NCBI GenBank assembly: GCA_032161045.1 | Contig: JAVHTH010000005.1 | Strand: one strand, 5' to 3' | Source: Fervidibacter sinensis | GTDB taxonomy: Bacteria; Armatimonadota; Fervidibacteria; Fervidibacterales; Fervidibacteraceae | Length of the DNA: 64,000 bases | In this document: one piece after another, positions 25,553-34,529 of the stretch | Numbering within the stretch: position 1 is the first letter of the stretch | Layout: the number at the start of each line of letters is the position of its first letter | Translations under genes and position numbers: made by a program | The notes under the pieces: model-generated | Told to the model about the DNA's origin: nothing | Databases searched by the model: none | What the model saw: the letters and a program-made list of their open reading frames with translations, nothing else

Positions 25553-26386
25553 TCAAACCAGTTCGCCGGGTTTCAAATGCTCAATCAGCCACATGTAATT
25601 GTTTGCATTTGCCACCCGGGGCGTTGAAGGGGTGCTGTCAAGTTCAACACAAATCCAACCTTCGTAATTGGCTTCGCGCAGGACATCCAAAACGCCAGCC
25701 AACCGCTCACCGATTGCGCCTTTTCCAAGTTCCCAGAAAACATGCTTGACGCGCCCCATTTGGTATCGCTGCTCAAGGGTCATGCCACCAAGAAGCGGGT
25801 TCAAGTCCTTGAGATGAATGTAGCCGATGCGGTCTTTGTATTTCCGGAATGTGGCAACCGGGTCGGCATCGCCGTAAGCCAAATGGGCTGTGTCAAAACC
25901 AGCAAAGACGAGTTCCGGGTCAGTGTTTTCCATAAAAATGTCAACCTCTTCCGCCGATTCAATAAGCGTCCATGCGTGATTGTGCAAAACTACTTTGACA
26001 CCAAACTTCTTCACTTGCCTGGCAATCTCGTTGACGGTTTCGCAAAAACGCTGGTAATGGCGTTTGGGGGCTTTCCCGGGACGAGGCGAGTATCCGGCGG
26101 AGGCGATGATCAAAGTTGAGCATCCAAGTTTCGGGAGCGCTTCAGCGATTTTTACGGCTCGCTCCGCTTCCTCAGTCCATCCCTTCCAAAAATGACCGCC
26201 AACATAAGTTGCAGAACAAGCCAACTTGTGCTCATCCAAAAGCGATTTCAGTTCATCCAATCTGTCAAGGAAGGCACCAACTGGCGCTTCAATCCCGTGG
26301 TAGCCGATTTCGGCGATGTCTTTAACTGCCTCAGCGAAGTTTCGCCAAGTCAAGGGTTGACATGACAGCCTTACACGCATCCCCAC
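25553..26386 (-). CDS. Sugar phosphate isomerase/epimerase (AP endonuclease 2 / IolE-like TIM barrel)
   Basis: 277 aa, one TIM-barrel domain of the xylose-isomerase-like family that acts on sugars and inositols with a divalent metal. Landmarks: VVLHNHAWT (metal His region), FAGFDTAHLAYGDADP (metal Asp/His), YIHLKDLNP and the C-terminal GWICVELDSTPS. These resemble inosose dehydratase and related enzymes, but the substrate cannot be told. GTG 26386 has GGAGGG 7 nt upstream; ATG 26380 is also possible. It is divergent from the class V aminotransferase across a 150-bp promoter region. Confidence 0.8.
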   Translation of the reverse strand: MGMRVRLSCQPLTWRNFAEAVKDIAEIGYHGIEAPVGAFLDRLDELKSLLDEHKLACSATYVGGHFWKGWTEEAERAVKIAEALPKLGCSTLIIASAGYSPRPGKAPKRHYQRFCETVNEIARQVKKFGVKVVLHNHAWTLIESAEEVDIFMENTDPELVFAGFDTAHLAYGDADPVATFRKYKDRIGYIHLKDLNPLLGGMTLEQRYQMGRVKHVFWELGKGAIGERLAGVLDVLREANYEGWICVELDSTPSTPRVANANNYMWLIEHLKPGELV

Positions 26387-26431
26387 AGCAAATCCCTCCT
26401 TTGCTCAGTGCGCGACCTCTCAGCCTCAACA

Positions 26432-26459
26432 ATCATAGCAGGGATAGCCCCGAACGCAA
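26432..26459 (-). promoter_or_regulatory. Promoter of the isomerase gene
   Basis: Minus strand: TTGCGT (26454-26459), 16-nt spacer, extended -10 TGCTATGAT (hexamer 26432-26437). It matches the element pair seen at the cmr operon. A TTGACA at 26483-26488 on the plus strand could serve the divergent aminotransferase, but its -10 is weak. Confidence 0.5.
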
Positions 26460-26538
26460 GTTAGTGTCTACCCCGATAGCGGTTGACAATTTTCGCAGCA
26501 AAATTTTAGCCACCAACAGCAAAAGGAGGGAGAGGGAA

Positions 26539-27654
26539 GTGTTCAACGAGAAAGAACTTTTGCTCGTTCCGGGACCAACACCTATTCCGCCTCAAGTTCA
26601 GCGGGCGATGTTGAAACCCGTGATTAACCACCGATGCCCCGCTTACGAGGAGTTGTTTGCAGGGTTGCAAGAGAAGTTAAGGCGATTGTTCGCGGTCACT
26701 GGTGAAGTTTTTGTTTTCCCGGCATCAGGGACAGGAGCGCTTGAAGCGATGGTGGTCAACTTCCTCTCGCCGGGAGACCCCGTTCTTGTCGTCAGCATCG
26801 GTTTTTTCGGCGACAGGTTCGGCGAAATTGCGGAAAGGTTTGGGGCAGATGTGACTTGGCTGAAACTTGAATGGGGCACAGCGGCAACACCTGAGGTTGT
26901 CGCAGAAGCGATGGACAAGGCGTCTAAACCCTTTAAAGCCGTTTTGTTAACCCACAATGAAACTTCAACCGCTGTCGTCAACCCTGTCCGAGAAATTGCG
27001 AAAGTTGTCAAGGAGCGCGGTGCGTTGTTGCTCGTTGATGCCGTCAGCGGGTTCGCTGCGATGCCCCTTCCGATGGACGAATGGCAAATTGACGCTGTCG
27101 CAACCGCTTCTCAAAAGGCACTCATGACGCCTCCAGGTATCGGGTTGGTTGCCGTGAGAGAAGAAGGGTGGGAAGCAGTGGAACGAGCACAAATGCCAAG
27201 ATACTATTGGGACTTTCGCCTTGCCCGCAAATTCCAAAGCCATAACCAAAACCCATACACACCACCTGTGACTTTGCTTTACGGTCTGGATGCTGCCCTT
27301 GACATGATTTTTGCTGAAGGCACGGAAGCGGTGTTTGAAAGACACAAGCGAGTTCGCGATTTGCTCCGGAACGGAATCCGCGAAATGGGGCTTGAACTTT
27401 TCGTTCCCGATGACAGCATCGCTTCCTGCAGCCTGACAGCAGTGAAAGTTCCCGAAGGGATCCACGGGGGCGACTTGATCCGACAACTGCGAAACAAATA
27501 CCGAATTGAAGTTGCGGGAGGTCAAGAACACCTCAGAGGCAAAATCATCCGCATAAGCCACATGGGTTACATCCACGAGAGCGATATGCTCTTGACACTT
27601 ACTGCCCTTCGTCTCGCGCTCAGAGATTTGGGTTGGCAGTGCGGAAAGGCTTAG
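26539..27654 (+). CDS. Class V PLP aminotransferase (serine/alanine-glyoxylate aminotransferase family)
   Basis: 371 aa from GTG 26539, which follows AGGAGGGAGAGGGAA; reading frames reaching further up lack a ribosome site and pass through promoter sequence. Family marks: LVPGPTPIPPQVQRAM at the start, FPASGTGALEAMVVN (cofactor phosphate region), LLVDAVSGFAAMPLPM (Asp to PLP nitrogen), TASQKALMTPPG with the PLP Lys, and GKIIRISHMGY near the end. It likely moves an amino group from serine or alanine to glyoxylate or pyruvate; some members lack a known substrate. Confidence 0.88.
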   Translation: MFNEKELLLVPGPTPIPPQVQRAMLKPVINHRCPAYEELFAGLQEKLRRLFAVTGEVFVFPASGTGALEAMVVNFLSPGDPVLVVSIGFFGDRFGEIAERFGADVTWLKLEWGTAATPEVVAEAMDKASKPFKAVLLTHNETSTAVVNPVREIAKVVKERGALLLVDAVSGFAAMPLPMDEWQIDAVATASQKALMTPPGIGLVAVREEGWEAVERAQMPRYYWDFRLARKFQSHNQNPYTPPVTLLYGLDAALDMIFAEGTEAVFERHKRVRDLLRNGIREMGLELFVPDDSIASCSLTAVKVPEGIHGGDLIRQLRNKYRIEVAGGQEHLRGKIIRISHMGYIHESDMLLTLTALRLALRDLGWQCGKA

Positions 27655-27670
27655 CAAATTCCCGTTTTCG

Positions 27671-27752
27671 GAGGGCTTGGCTCCTGCCGAACCGAAATTA
27701 AGCCGAGGAGTTGATCGGGAAGGAAGGGTTGCTGCCGAACCATTAGTCAGGC
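27671..27752. repeat. Type B palindrome and a partial copy
   Basis: A full type B unit (TTCGGAGGGCTTGGCTCC then TGCCGAACCGAAA) at 27673-27703, and a degenerate half at 27728-27750. They fill the gap after the aminotransferase. Confidence 0.65.
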
Positions 27753-27838
27753 TACCAGCAGTTTTGTCTCCCTATTCGCTATCCCTTTCAGCGGTGATAA
27801 ATTCACCAGCGGGAAGGACGCAAAGGGAAAAATCCCTC

Positions 27839-27868
27839 TTTACAAAAATCCGAGAGGCGTGCTATTAA
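27839..27868 (+). promoter_or_regulatory. Promoter of the radical SAM gene
   Basis: TTTACA (27839-27844), 18-nt spacer, extended -10 TGCTATTAA (hexamer 27863-27868), about 48 nt before ATG 27916. Confidence 0.5.
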
Positions 27869-27915
27869 TTGGGATTGGCTCAAGGCAAACAAAAAAGGCG
27901 AAGGAGGGGAGGAAG

Positions 27916-29382
27916 ATGGTGAGCAGAGAGGTTGTCAAGCAGCGAGTTGTCTATGCTTTGTTGCCGTTGATTGAACGAGCGCTTTTGAGCGACACCTTCC
28001 GCGATTGGCTTATCCGCGAGTTGGAACACCACATCTTGGAACGCTGGCGCAGCGAAGATTCAAACCGCCCAATGAAAGTTCAGCAGGAAAAGGCAGACAT
28101 CGTTAAAGCGTTAGTCTATTCCTTCCACAGGGCGCTTCAACGCAAGCAACTTGCTCCGACGGTTTTGCGAAAACTCCTCAAAAACTTCTTCGGCGCATGC
28201 ACTTTGTGTTTGGACAAGGAACGGATTGAAGCCATTGAAGCATTTAAAGCGCGGCACGGTGTTCATCCGCCAACAAGCGTGGTCATCGCACCAACAAAGT
28301 TCTGCAACTTGCAATGCACCGGCTGTTACGCCAACTCGCACGCAGCAGCACGCGAGTCTTTGGATTGGGAAATTCTTGACCGCATTGTGACAGAGGCGAA
28401 GAAACTTTGGGGCATTAGGTTCTTCACCATTACCGGCGGTGAACCTTTGCTTTACCGCTCGCGCGGTCACGACATTATTGACTTGGTTGCGAAGCACGAT
28501 GAGTGCTTCTTCCTGATGTATACCAACGGCACGATGATTGACGAGAAAATGGCAAAGCGGATGGCTGAGGCAGGCAACATAACACCAGCAATTTCTGTGG
28601 AAGGCTTTGAAGAAAGAACTGATGCCAGACGAGGGAAAGGTGTCTTTAAGCGGATATTGAAAGCGATGGCTCACTTGAGGGAAGCAGGAGTGCCATACGG
28701 GATTTCATTGACCGCAACGAGAGAGAATGCGGAGGAGATTTTCTCGGACGAGTTCATTGACTTCTTCTTTGAGGAGCACCAAGCCCTTTACGGTTGGCTC
28801 TTCCAATACATGCCAATCGGTCGCGGCTACACACTTAAACTGCTGCCAACCCCAGAGCAACGCCTTTGGATGTGGCAACGGACATGGCAAATCATTCGCG
28901 AGCGCAAAATCTTGTTTACCGATTTTTGGAACTGCGGGACAATTTCCGACGGTTGCATATCCGCTATCCGAAGTGGTGGTTACTTCTACATTGACTGGAG
29001 CGGTAAAGTCATGCCTTGCGTTTTCGTCCCTTATTCGCCCGTCAACATCGTTGAGGTTTACAAGCGGGGCGGCACCATTGAGGACATCTACAATGTGCCC
29101 TACTTCCAAGCGATTCGGCAGTGGCAGGCGGAATACGGGTTTGCAAAAGACCGACCAGAAGAGCATGGCAACTGGCTCATGCCTTGCCCAATGCGCGATC
29201 ACCACAAGACGATGCGGGAACTGATTGACCGATACAAGCCTGAACCCGAAGATGAATCGGCTGCAGCAGCCCTTCAGGACGAAGAGTATTACCGAGGGAT
29301 GTTGGCTTACAACGAAGCGGTGCGAAAGGTCCTTGACCCGATTTGGGAGCGCGAATACATTGCACCGCACAGGAAAAACTGA
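27916..29382 (+). CDS. Radical SAM protein with SPASM-like C-terminus
   Basis: 488 aa from ATG 27916 behind AAGGAGGGGAGG. After a helical N-terminal domain of about 120 residues comes the radical SAM core: CNLQCTGC (CxxxCxxC cluster motif), FFTITGGEPLLY, ISVEGFEERTDARRG. The C-terminal part carries further cysteines (FWNCGTISDGCISA, GKVMPCVFVP, WLMPCPMRDHH), which look like auxiliary Fe-S ligands of a SPASM/twitch domain. Members modify peptides or cofactors; no precursor peptide gene is visible next door, so the substrate is unknown. A MITE-like element begins right after its stop codon. Confidence 0.85.
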   Translation: MVSREVVKQRVVYALLPLIERALLSDTFRDWLIRELEHHILERWRSEDSNRPMKVQQEKADIVKALVYSFHRALQRKQLAPTVLRKLLKNFFGACTLCLDKERIEAIEAFKARHGVHPPTSVVIAPTKFCNLQCTGCYANSHAAARESLDWEILDRIVTEAKKLWGIRFFTITGGEPLLYRSRGHDIIDLVAKHDECFFLMYTNGTMIDEKMAKRMAEAGNITPAISVEGFEERTDARRGKGVFKRILKAMAHLREAGVPYGISLTATRENAEEIFSDEFIDFFFEEHQALYGWLFQYMPIGRGYTLKLLPTPEQRLWMWQRTWQIIRERKILFTDFWNCGTISDGCISAIRSGGYFYIDWSGKVMPCVFVPYSPVNIVEVYKRGGTIEDIYNVPYFQAIRQWQAEYGFAKDRPEEHGNWLMPCPMRDHHKTMRELIDRYKPEPEDESAAAALQDEEYYRGMLAYNEAVRKVLDPIWEREYIAPHRKN

Positions 29383-29384
29383 TA

Positions 29385-29541
29385 GGAGTTACGCAGTTTA
29401 GTAGGGGCGCATGAAATGCGCCCGAAAAAGCGGGCGTGTTTCATACGCCCCTTACGAGACCAATCTTGAGGAAAAAGATGGCGATTCCTGATTGGTTGCG
29501 ACTAATGTTGCGCCTAAAAAGGATGCCAACTGCGTAAGTCC
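29385..29541. mobile_element. 157-bp MITE-like element with 14-bp TIRs and 8-bp target duplication
   Basis: The left end reads GGAGTTACGCAGTT (29385-29398), and the right end, reverse complemented, reads GGACTTACGCAGTT (29528-29541): 13 of 14 match. The flanks carry AAACTGAT on both sides (one extra base separates the left copy from the TIR), as expected of a target-site duplication. The left copy includes the TGA stop of the radical SAM gene. Inside is a type D palindrome pair (29401-29454). There is no coding capacity, so a transposase elsewhere would be needed. Confidence 0.75.
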
Positions 29542-29644
29542 AAACTGATTTGCCAAACAGAAACGCCCAACGGTAAAAAGCCGATTCTGTCATGCAAAAT
29601 TTCTGCAACTACTTCAGAGGGCACAACTTAGGCGTGCCAGATTT

Positions 29645-30934
29645 TCATTGCGAAAGTGCTTTCATCGCAAACTTTATGGCTTCCTGCGTTGCTGTCATGG
29701 CTTCATCGCTGTGCGCAACGGAAACAAATGCTGCTTCAAACTGTGATGGCGGAAAGTAAACTCCACGCTCAAGCAAGGCATGGAAGAAGCGAGCGTAGCG
29801 CTGTGTGTCACTCCGCTTTGCCGACGAGTAATCGGTGACAGGTTGGTCAGTGAAGAAGACGGTGAACATTGATGCGATTTGGTTGATTTGAACGGGAATG
29901 CCGAACTCCTTTGCTGCCTCAGCGATCGCTTCAGTGAGTTGACGAGTTTTGCTTTCAAGTTCGGGGTAGGGGTTATCGCGCTCAAGGATTTCAAGGGTTT
30001 TCAAACCGGCAGTCACAGCAACAGGGTTGCCTGAAAGCGTCCCCGCTTGATAAACTGGTCCGAGCGGTGCAACCGACTGCATGATTTCCTTGCGACCACC
30101 GTAGGCTGCCAATGGGAAACCACCGCCGACGATTTTGCCCAAACAAGTCATGTCGGGACGAATCCCATAAAGCGATTGAGCGCCGCCGAAAGCCACGCGA
30201 AAGCCTGTGATGACTTCGTCAAAGATAAGGACAGTTCCGTGCTTTTCAGTTTGTTCTCGCAAGGCTTTCAAAAACTCGGGCTTCGGCAAAACAACTCCCA
30301 TGTTACCTGCAATCGGCTCAACGATGACCGCTGCGATTTCATCACCCATTGCGTCCATCGTTTTATTGAAAGCCTGAACATCGTTGTATGGCAGCACAAT
30401 AGTGTCTTGAGCCGTTCCTTCGGGCACTCCGGCGCTGTCAGGGATGCCGAAAGTCGTTGCGCCAGAGCCCGCCTTGACGAGCAAGTAATCAGCATGACCG
30501 TGATAGCAACCTTCAAACTTGACAATCTTTTTGCGACCTGTGTAACCCCTCGCAACTCGGATGGCACTCATCGTCGCCTCGGTGCCGGAGTTGACGAGGC
30601 GAAGCATTTCCATTGATGGGAACGCTTGTTGAATTTTCTCGGCAAGCAAAACTTCAAGTTCCGTTGGCGTTCCATAAGTTGTGCCTTTTTCAACTGCCTC
30701 TTTCACTGCTGAGACAACTTCAGGGTGAGCGTGACCGAGGATCAGAGGTCCCCATGAGCAAACGAAGTCAATAAACTTGTTGCCGTCAACATCCCACAAG
30801 TAGCAACCTTCGCCTTTTGCGACGAAAAAAGGAATTCCCCCGACGGCTCTGAAAGCCCTAACGGGCGAATTGACGCCGCCGGGCATGAGTTTCTGGGCAC
30901 GCTCAAAAAGCGCTCTTGACTTTTCGTTCACCAC
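29645..30934 (-). CDS. hemL: Glutamate-1-semialdehyde 2,1-aminomutase
   Basis: PLP enzyme that converts glutamate-1-semialdehyde to 5-aminolevulinate in the C5 heme pathway. 429 aa, full length. Motifs: LMPGGVNSPVRAFRAVGG at the start, VNSGTEATMSAIRVARGYTGR, YHGHADYLLVKAGSGATTFG (the gating-loop Ser-Gly-Ala), LIFDEVITGFRV and CLGKIVGGGFPLAAYGG with the PLP Lys at residue 267. The start is GTG 30934 (or GTG 30931) with AGGTGAT upstream. It lies just downstream of the small Cys-rich gene on the same strand, 17 bp apart. Confidence 0.97.
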   Translation of the reverse strand: MVNEKSRALFERAQKLMPGGVNSPVRAFRAVGGIPFFVAKGEGCYLWDVDGNKFIDFVCSWGPLILGHAHPEVVSAVKEAVEKGTTYGTPTELEVLLAEKIQQAFPSMEMLRLVNSGTEATMSAIRVARGYTGRKKIVKFEGCYHGHADYLLVKAGSGATTFGIPDSAGVPEGTAQDTIVLPYNDVQAFNKTMDAMGDEIAAVIVEPIAGNMGVVLPKPEFLKALREQTEKHGTVLIFDEVITGFRVAFGGAQSLYGIRPDMTCLGKIVGGGFPLAAYGGRKEIMQSVAPLGPVYQAGTLSGNPVAVTAGLKTLEILERDNPYPELESKTRQLTEAIAEAAKEFGIPVQINQIASMFTVFFTDQPVTDYSSAKRSDTQRYARFFHALLERGVYFPPSQFEAAFVSVAHSDEAMTATQEAIKFAMKALSQ

Positions 30935-30951
30935 AATTCAATCACCTACCT

Positions 30952-31350
30952 TTACGAAGCGGTTCTGACCAATTCCCTGACGCAGGCAGGAAGAGTCTTG
31001 CGCGACATATGCGACCTCATACAGAGGCAGCAAATTCCGTGAAATTCGCAATCGTCATTTGTGCACGAGCAGATTTCTTTGTTTTCGTTTCGTCTTGGGC
31101 AATCAATGCCTTCCGCTGAGGCAGCCTCAAGGATGGGTCTGAAACCGTTTCGGTAAAGGCTCAAAAAGCGTTGAAGTGATCTGTCGTAAGTTCGTTCTAC
31201 TTCGGGCGAGAAGAAACATCCGGGCAACTCTTCGTCCTCAAGGTGATAGTGCAAGCAAAGGCAACAGTTACCTTTCCGCGCGCAAGTCGGCCACGAGCAA
31301 ATACACGATTTCAGGTTTTCCTCCGCTCGTTGACATTCAATTTGCGGCAT
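30952..31350 (-). CDS. Small Cys-rich protein with two DUF6485-like repeats
   Basis: 132 aa from ATG 31350, 6 nt after AGGAGG; an ATG at 31356 would abut the ribosome site. The protein is an internal duplication: repeat one has CSWPTCARKGNCCLCLHYH...LPGCFF and repeat two has CSCTNDDCEFHGICCLCMRSH...LPACV. The shared spacing C-x4-C-x4/5-CCxC-x3-H-x7/8-LPxC suggests a zinc or Fe-S site in each half. The single-unit form, about 60-70 aa, is what I recall as DUF6485, of unknown function. It sits 17 bp upstream of hemL, probably co-transcribed. Confidence 0.65.
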   Translation of the reverse strand: MPQIECQRAEENLKSCICSWPTCARKGNCCLCLHYHLEDEELPGCFFSPEVERTYDRSLQRFLSLYRNGFRPILEAASAEGIDCPRRNENKEICSCTNDDCEFHGICCLCMRSHMSRKTLPACVRELVRTAS

Positions 31351-31519
31351 AGTCATCCTCCTTTCACGCAGGTGGTTCTTTCAAAGGGGTGCTTTGTAAG
31401 AAAGCCACTACAAGAACACACGCAAAGGGTTATTGTAAAGCGCTCTCCATCCAGATGCAATTTCGCTTTCGTGCCTTTACAGGCTTGGATGTCGCAGTTA
31501 AAATTGCTGATGCGCAGGT

Positions 31520-31597
31520 CGGGGCGTGGCGCAGTTTGGTTAGCGCGTGGGCATCGGGAGCCCAAGGTCGCCGGTTCAAGTCCGGCCGCCCCGACCA
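31520..31597 (+). tRNA. tRNA-Pro (CGG)
   Basis: 78 nt including encoded CCA. Acceptor CGGGGCG pairs with CGCCCCG; D-arm GCGC/GCGC; anticodon loop AUCGGGA gives CGG; T-arm has GGTTCAAGTCC. It lies between the convergent ends of its neighbours and 4 nt from the mltG stop codon. Confidence 0.95.
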
Positions 31598-31601
31598 TTT
31601 C

Positions 31602-32621
31602 TCATTTTCGCCCTTGTTGAGCGCGCCAGCGTCTGTAGGCTTCAACCGCTTTCAAGTGCTCTTCATATGTGCTGCTGAAAGTGTGATAGCCATCCCCACG
31701 AGCGACATAGTAAAGGTAAGGCACATCGGCAGGTCGCAACGCGGCGAGCAAGGATTCCAAACCGGGGCTGCAAATTGGTCCCGGCGGTAAGCCTTTGTAG
31801 CGGTAAGTGTTGTAAGGAGAGTCAACCTTCAAGTCGCTGTAGAGGACCCTCTTCTTCCGTTGTCCAAGCGCATAAAGCACGGTCGCATCAATTTCAAGTT
31901 TCATGCCCCTTTTGAGCCGATTGATGATCACACCTGCAACGATTGGACGCTCCTCGTCCATCTTGACTTCCCACTGAACCATTGAGGCGATAGTCACCAA
32001 TTCTCGGAGCGAAAACGGGCAGCGTTCAATTTCGCTGCGGTGAGGTTTCCAAAACTTTTCAACGAAAGCGTTAACCATCAGTTGGATGAGGAAAGGTTCT
32101 TCACCTGACCTAAGCGGTGGGACATAGTAAGTTGCGGGAAAGAGCAAACCCTCCAAGTCACCTTGCCAATCAAACGGCAATTCAATTTTGCCCTGCGGGT
32201 TCTTGACAATTTCCATGAACCGTTCCGCGTTGCCTAACCCCAATTTTTCAACCCGTTCAGCGATTTCCTTTGCCATCATGCCTTCCCAAACTGTCAGTCT
32301 GATGAGTTCGGGGCGCATCTCGGAAAGCAACTTCGTCAGGTTCCAAAGCGAGATCGGCGTTGGGATGCGATAGATGCCTGCCTTCAAGCGTTGCGGGATC
32401 TTGCGCCACCTTGACAGTCGTTCAAACCAAAAACGGCTGCGGATTAAACCCAAACGCTCAAGTTCATCGCCCACTCGGCTAAAGTCATCGCCTCTGTAAA
32501 CGATGAGAGTAATTGTCCCCTTTGCTCCCACCGGTGCAAAAAGAATCCATCCGAACCAGCAACTCAGCATCGCCAGCGCGAAAGTGAGGACGCCGAGCAC
32601 TATTAACTTGCGACGGTTCAC
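31602..32621 (-). CDS. mltG: Endolytic murein transglycosylase MltG-like
   Basis: 339 aa. One N-terminal membrane helix (KLIVLGVLTFALAMLSCWFGWILF), a LysM-like segment, and the YceG/MltG catalytic domain, which cuts nascent glycan strands. Conserved pieces: LEGLLFPATYYVPP, TIASMVQWEVKMDEERPIVAGVIINRL, SPYNTYRYKGLPPGPICSPG and YLYYVARGDGYHTFSSTYEEH. In most MltG proteins the active-site signature is AS[I/L]VEKE; here the first Glu is Gln and only the second is kept. GTG 32621 is chosen because GGAGGAGA lies upstream; a longer frame begins in the divergent promoter region. Confidence 0.88.
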   Translation of the reverse strand: MNRRKLIVLGVLTFALAMLSCWFGWILFAPVGAKGTITLIVYRGDDFSRVGDELERLGLIRSRFWFERLSRWRKIPQRLKAGIYRIPTPISLWNLTKLLSEMRPELIRLTVWEGMMAKEIAERVEKLGLGNAERFMEIVKNPQGKIELPFDWQGDLEGLLFPATYYVPPLRSGEEPFLIQLMVNAFVEKFWKPHRSEIERCPFSLRELVTIASMVQWEVKMDEERPIVAGVIINRLKRGMKLEIDATVLYALGQRKKRVLYSDLKVDSPYNTYRYKGLPPGPICSPGLESLLAALRPADVPYLYYVARGDGYHTFSSTYEEHLKAVEAYRRWRAQQGRK

Positions 32622-32754
32622 CTGTGTCTCTCCTCCGGCTGAATTGTAACTCTGACGGTTGCAACTGCTCAAAAAATTTTGAACGAAGACTCGCACTTTC
32701 GCAATCTTCAAGGCAAACTATCAAAAACCTCTTTGCCCAAGGAGTGATGTTGCC

Positions 32755-34416
32755 GTGAAAATCGTGATCATTGGCGGGGGTGCTGGTGGCGCAACTGCTG
32801 CAGCCCGAGCACGCAGGTTAGACGAAAGCGCTGAAATCGTTTTGTTTGAAAAAGGTGAACATGTTTCGTATGCCCACTGCGGCTTGCCTTACTACATCGG
32901 CGGTGTCATTCAAAATCGGGATGCTCTACTTGCGTCCACGCCTGAAAGGTTTAAGAACCGCTACCAAGTTGATGTGAGAACTCGCACTGAAGTGAAACGA
33001 ATTTTGAGGGACGAAAAAGCGGTTGAGGTGGAGGAACTTGATACCGGCAAGGTTTATCGCGAACGCTACGACAAACTAATCCTTTCTCCGGGGGCATCTC
33101 CAGTCATTCCGCAAATTGAAGGCGTCAATTTGGACGGGATTTTCACGCTTCGCAACCTCAGCGACGCAGACAAAATTGTCCGTTTCATAAACGAACGAAA
33201 CCCCCAAAGGGCGCTCGTTGTGGGAGCAGGGTTTATCGGTCTTGAACTGGTTGAGAACTTGAGGCGTCGCGGCATGGAAGTGACCCTTGTTGAAATGCTG
33301 GACCAAGTTTTGCCCGCAATGGACGCCGAGATGACGAAAGTAATTGAAGTGGAACTGAAACGCAATGGGGTTAACCTTGCACTTAACGAGCAAGTCGTCA
33401 AGTTTGAACAAGAAGGCGATGCCATTGTGGCGGAATTTAAATCGGGACGGAAAGTTGAAGTGGACATGGTAATGCTCAGCGTTGGCGTCAAACCTAATAC
33501 CGAACTCGCATCGTCTGCAGGGCTTGAAATTGGCACAAAAGGTGGGATTAAGGTTAATGAGTTTCTGCAGACATCCGACCCGGACATTTATGCGATCGGT
33601 GATGCAGTTGAAGTCCCACACTTTGTGACCGGCGAACCTGTTTTGGTTCCACTCGCAGGTCCAGCGAACAGACAAGCGCGAATCGCCGTTGATAACATTT
33701 ACGGTCGTGGGGTGAAATACAAGGGAGTTTTGGGAACAGCAATTGTCAAGGTGTTCAACATTGTGGCAGCATCAACGGGTGTGAACGAGAAGACGCTCAA
33801 CCGACTTGGGATTCGCTATGAGAAGTGCTATCTGCATCCTTTCGCCCACGCGACTTATTACCCCGGCGCCACTCAAATGACCATCAAACTTCTTTTTTCG
33901 CCCAGCAACGGTCGGATTTTAGGGGCGCAAATTGTAGGAGGCGACGGGGTTGACAAACGAATAGATATCTTCGCTACCGCAATCCTTGCAAGGATGAGTG
34001 TTGAGGACTTGACACACTTGGAGTTAGCGTATGCACCACAGTTCAGCACAGCAAAGGACGCAGTGAACATCACCGGGTATGTGGCATCAAACATCCTCGT
34101 CGGCGATTCGCCTACTGCCCACTGGGACGAAATTGAAAACTTCCAAGACGGTGCTTTGATTCTTGATGTTCGGACGCGAGAAGAAGTGATGCTGGGGAAA
34201 TACCCCGGCGCCGTGAATATCCCGCTTGAAGAGTTGAGAGAGCATCTTAATGAACTCCCGAAAGACAAAACCATTTTGACCTACTGCAGCGCTGGCTTAA
34301 GGGGTTACATCGCCACGAGGATTCTTGTCCAAAACGGCTTTGATGCCAAAAATTTGAGCGGTGGACTTCAGATGGTTTCGCGCATGCTGCCAGTGAAAGA
34401 GTTGGAGCAGCATTGA
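32755..34416 (+). CDS. CoA-disulfide reductase / NAD(P)H polysulfide reductase with C-terminal rhodanese domain
   Basis: 553 aa. The FAD-binding start VIIGGGAGGATAAARARR, the active Cys in SYAHCGLPYYIGG (C42), the NAD(P)H motif ALVVGAGFIGLELVENLRRRG and the C-terminal dimer domain place it in the single-Cys CoA-disulfide reductase family. The last 100 residues are a rhodanese domain with its own Cys (TYCSAGLRGY, C511). Such fusions (as in Shewanella Npsr or Bacillus CoADR-RHD) reduce CoA-disulfide, persulfide or polysulfide. GTG start with AAGGAG upstream. It leads a plus-strand run with a rubrerythrin-like gene and the selenoperoxiredoxin. Confidence 0.9.
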   Translation: MKIVIIGGGAGGATAAARARRLDESAEIVLFEKGEHVSYAHCGLPYYIGGVIQNRDALLASTPERFKNRYQVDVRTRTEVKRILRDEKAVEVEELDTGKVYRERYDKLILSPGASPVIPQIEGVNLDGIFTLRNLSDADKIVRFINERNPQRALVVGAGFIGLELVENLRRRGMEVTLVEMLDQVLPAMDAEMTKVIEVELKRNGVNLALNEQVVKFEQEGDAIVAEFKSGRKVEVDMVMLSVGVKPNTELASSAGLEIGTKGGIKVNEFLQTSDPDIYAIGDAVEVPHFVTGEPVLVPLAGPANRQARIAVDNIYGRGVKYKGVLGTAIVKVFNIVAASTGVNEKTLNRLGIRYEKCYLHPFAHATYYPGATQMTIKLLFSPSNGRILGAQIVGGDGVDKRIDIFATAILARMSVEDLTHLELAYAPQFSTAKDAVNITGYVASNILVGDSPTAHWDEIENFQDGALILDVRTREEVMLGKYPGAVNIPLEELREHLNELPKDKTILTYCSAGLRGYIATRILVQNGFDAKNLSGGLQMVSRMLPVKELEQH

Positions 34417-34529
34417 AAAACGCAAATATGCCGAAAACTTTATTGGCTGCGCCATAATCTTAGGCAACGGGTTGGTGCAGTAGTGTGTGATATAGGTGGA
34501 AGGTGGGCGTAGCATAGGAGGTGAAGGAG

